Shown here piece after piece: positions 62,228 through 64,000 of a stretch of 64,000 nt of DNA (the first letter of the stretch is position 1; each line of letters opens with the position of its first letter). This DNA is from JACQFK01 sp964619955. GTDB lineage: Bacteria > Planctomycetota > MHYJ01 > JACPRB01. A program made the translations under genes and the position numbers. The stretch is taken from NCBI GenBank assembly GCA_964619955.1, contig CAZUJF010000026.1, forward strand, positions 1 to 64,000, in the 5' to 3' direction. The notes below the pieces were generated by a model, which made no database searches, was not told where the DNA came from, and worked only from the letters and a program-made list of their open reading frames with translations.

Positions 62228-62233
62228 AGTATA
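62228..62233 (-). promoter_or_regulatory. -10-like element, leaderless GTG gene
   Basis: TATACT on the minus strand, six bases before the GTG at 62221. No -35 match. Confidence 0.45.
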
Positions 62234-62254
62234 CGGGAGACCGGGGGGCTCCCG

Positions 62255-63421
62255 CTACGGCTTCTTGGGAACGAGGTCCTTCCCGCAACCGGGCCTGCCG
62301 CAGCGCGCCGGGGCGGTGGTCTGCACCTCGGGGTGCTCCGGACAGACGTGGATCACGGACGCCGACTTCTGAGGAACCAGGTCCCTGCCGCATCCGGGCT
62401 TCCCGCAGCGTGCCGCCGAGGCGGTCTGCACTTCGGGATGCGCCGGGCAGGCGAAGTGCTCCGCGGCGGCGGAGGCGTCGCCCCCCTTCCGCACGCTTTC
62501 CCGGGACTGCCGGTCCAGCTTCTTGCCGCAGCGCGGACAGTCCCCCGCCCCCGGCTGGACCACGTCCTTGTGCTCCAGACAAAGGTACTGGTAGCGCTGC
62601 TCATCCTCGAACCAGTCGCGCCAGGCGGGATACGAGCGGTCGAAATCCTTCTCGTGGATCACGTTGAGCGCCCGCCAGGCGCCCTCCACCACGCGCGTGT
62701 CCTCGTCGCGCAGCAGTTCGATCAGATTCGGCGTGGCCGCCCGGGCGGGCGCGCCGATCCGGCCCAGCGCCAGCGCGGCGTTCTGCCTCACCACCGGCTC
62801 CCGGTCCTTCAGCGGCCCGGCCAGCAGCAGCGGAACCGACTCCTTCAGCCCCAGTCGTCCGGCGGTGATGGCCGCCTCGTTGCGGACGTCGGAGGACTCG
62901 TCCGCGAAGCGCGCATGGACCGCCCCCGCCAGCCCCGCGTCCCGCCCGGAAGCCGCCATGCGGCGGATGCCGTAGAGCGCGGCCGTCCGCACCGCGGGGC
63001 TTTCGTCTTTCAACAGCCGCTCGAACGGCTCCGTCGGCGTTTCCGCCAGGCCCAGGGTCCCCAGGGCCGCGACGGCGTGGATGCGCAGATCCTCCGCGGG
63101 ATCCAGGCTCGCCTCGACGAGCAGCGGCAGCGCCTCCCGGGAGCCGGAATATCCCAGCGCGAACACCGCCAGCGTCCGGCGCTCCGGCTCGGGCGCCTTC
63201 GCGGCCTCCCGCAGGACGCCCGCATGCTCCTTGGCCAGCCGGCGCAGATCGTCCTCGATGACCCGGACCACCTTGGCCTCGCGCCCCCCGTGCGCGGCGT
63301 TGTGCTGTCCGCGGAGATACGCCGTCCGCTCCAGCACCTCCCGCACGCGTTCGTCCGCATCCGGGACCGTGCTGCATCCCGCAGCCGCCAGCAGCGCCAG
63401 GAGGAATGTCTTGGTTTTCAT
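62255..63421 (-). CDS. HEAT-repeat lipoprotein with three metal-binding-like motifs
   Basis: 388-residue lipoprotein (MKTKTFLLALLAAAGCST, lipobox AAGC). Residues about 40-285 are HEAT/PBS-type repeats (LRIHAVAALGTLGLAE, VRNEAAITAGRLGLKES, VRQNAALALGRIGAPA). The C-terminus has three related Cys/His units: YLCLEHKDVVQPGAGDCPRC, FACPAHPEVQTASAARCGKP and HVCPEHPEVQTTAPARCGRP, each followed by a Cys-Gly-(Lys/Arg)-(Lys/Asp)-Leu end. They resemble the heavy-metal-binding domain (YHS-like CPMHP) found in metal efflux proteins. AAAGGGG lies about four bases before the ATG. Confidence 0.8.
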   Translation of the reverse strand: MKTKTFLLALLAAAGCSTVPDADERVREVLERTAYLRGQHNAAHGGREAKVVRVIEDDLRRLAKEHAGVLREAAKAPEPERRTLAVFALGYSGSREALPLLVEASLDPAEDLRIHAVAALGTLGLAETPTEPFERLLKDESPAVRTAALYGIRRMAASGRDAGLAGAVHARFADESSDVRNEAAITAGRLGLKESVPLLLAGPLKDREPVVRQNAALALGRIGAPARAATPNLIELLRDEDTRVVEGAWRALNVIHEKDFDRSYPAWRDWFEDEQRYQYLCLEHKDVVQPGAGDCPRCGKKLDRQSRESVRKGGDASAAAEHFACPAHPEVQTASAARCGKPGCGRDLVPQKSASVIHVCPEHPEVQTTAPARCGRPGCGKDLVPKKP

Positions 63422-63466
63422 GTCGCCCCTTTGAACGACGCCGCGATCCCGGGGTTGGCCTTGATC

Positions 63467-63495
63467 TTGACTCGCGAACGCGGCGCCAGTATAGT
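63467..63495 (+). promoter_or_regulatory. Promoter of guaB
   Basis: TTGACT (63467-63472), 17-base spacer, TATAGT (63490-63495); only one mismatch in each hexamer. Leader about 16 bases without a clear Shine-Dalgarno. Confidence 0.8.
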
Positions 63496-63517
63496 CGCCG
63501 CCTTAGAAGACACCCGC

Positions 63518-64000
63518 ATGATCGACAAGATCGTTGGCGAGGGAATCACGTTCGATGACGTCCTTCTGATTCCCCGCCTTTCCAGCCTCGTCCCCACGGA
63601 AGTCGACACCGCGACGCTCCTCGTCCGGGACATCGCGCTCAACATCCCCATCGTGTCGTCCGCGATGGACACCGTCACCGAATCCAGGATGGCGATCGCC
63701 CTCGCCCAGGAAGGCGGCCTCGGGATCATCCATCGCAACCTTTCCGCCGCCGACCAGGCCCGCGAGGTCTCGCGCGTCAAGCGCTTCGAGGCGGGCATCA
63801 TCTCCGACCCCGTCTGCCTCCCCCCCGAGGAGACCGTCGGCACGGCGCGGCGCATGATGCGCGAGCAGAACATCGGCGGCATCCCCATCACGCGCGGCAC
63901 CACGCTCGTCGGGATCATCACCAGCCGCGACCTCCGCTTCCAGGGGGAGGACGGCAAGAAGATCTCCGAGGTGATGACCAAGCCGCCCCTGGTCACCGCG
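63518..64000 (+). CDS. guaB: IMP dehydrogenase, 3' end outside window
   Basis: First 161 residues of GuaB, which converts IMP to XMP in GTP synthesis. EGITFDDVLLIPRLSSLVPT, PIVSSAMDTVTESRMAIALA and GGLGIIHRNLSAADQA are the standard N-terminal barrel part. The CBS insert begins at about residue 95 (DPVCLPPEETVGTARRMMRE, GGIPITRG). The catalytic cysteine loop lies beyond the window. Start at ATG 63518, set by the family N-terminus and the promoter. Confidence 0.95.
   Translation, partial: MIDKIVGEGITFDDVLLIPRLSSLVPTEVDTATLLVRDIALNIPIVSSAMDTVTESRMAIALAQEGGLGIIHRNLSAADQAREVSRVKRFEAGIISDPVCLPPEETVGTARRMMREQNIGGIPITRGTTLVGIITSRDLRFQGEDGKKISEVMTKPPLVTA

Noticed and set aside
63418..63996. Minus-strand frame opposite the start of guaB
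   Set aside because: guaB motifs and a consensus promoter are on the plus strand.

Overview
The window is a dense, GC-rich bacterial chromosome segment with no gap above 180 bases and no tRNA, rRNA, CRISPR array, transposase or phage gene that I could see. Several families together point to the PVC superphylum, most likely Planctomycetota: a DUF1559-like pseudopilin, a DUF1080 protein, a PVC-type CxxCH haem protein, a cluster of alkaline-ceramidase-like hydrolases, a deoxyhypusine-synthase-like enzyme and an LL-diaminopimelate aminotransferase-like enzyme. This placement is inference from gene content, not from a marker tree.

Layout. 1-5151: an AI-2E transporter (cut by the window edge), a pseudopilin-like protein, the MgtE Mg2+ channel overlapping a Ppx/GppA phosphatase, and thiS-thiG with a small unknown gene. 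5218-7140 (minus): a two-gene signalling operon (stand-alone MshEN protein; HU-HU-receiver-ATPase fusion) behind a near-consensus promoter. 7215-13527 (minus): thrS-infC-rpmI-rplT-pheS-pheT, with a hairpin before pheS, a TTG-initiated infC and a PheT lacking its EMAP-like domain. 13596-26856: an unknown protein, two methyltransferases, three ceramidase-like hydrolases, a PVC-type haem protein, a small membrane protein and a large zinc-ribbon/DnaJ-finger membrane protein. 26960-33239 (plus): prfC, then a histidine kinase, a sigma-54 activator and a secreted protein preceded by a textbook sigma-54 promoter and phased half-sites. 33240-43220 (minus, apart from a small plus-strand lipoprotein gene): a DUF1080 protein, then aspS, a MEMO-like protein and a lipoate-dependent 2-oxoacid dehydrogenase operon with both lipoate biosynthesis genes. 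43302-43969: a VapBC-like toxin-antitoxin pair. 44570-52125 (minus): glycogen operon (GH57, galT, glgA, rimK, desuccinylase-like, glgC). 52192-54475: tri-haem cytochrome and PQQ-like propeller. 54478-61751 (minus): rplM-rpsI and housekeeping genes (dapL, rdgB, radA, pgm, DHS-like). 61820-64000: Pro/Ala-rich membrane protein, HEAT-repeat lipoprotein, and the start of guaB.

Three general signals cut across the map. First, in about a dozen transcription units a -10-like hexamer ends 6-9 bases before the start codon, which implies leaderless mRNAs alongside ordinary Shine-Dalgarno genes. Second, several unrelated, apparently exported proteins share a very short hydrophobic N-terminus ending in Leu-Gln-Asp. 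Third, neighbouring genes commonly overlap by 1-23 bases, including at convergent 3' ends. The best candidate for a self-contained undescribed system is the kinase/sigma-54 activator/secreted protein module at 28612-33239; the HU-receiver-ATPase fusion is the most unusual single protein.
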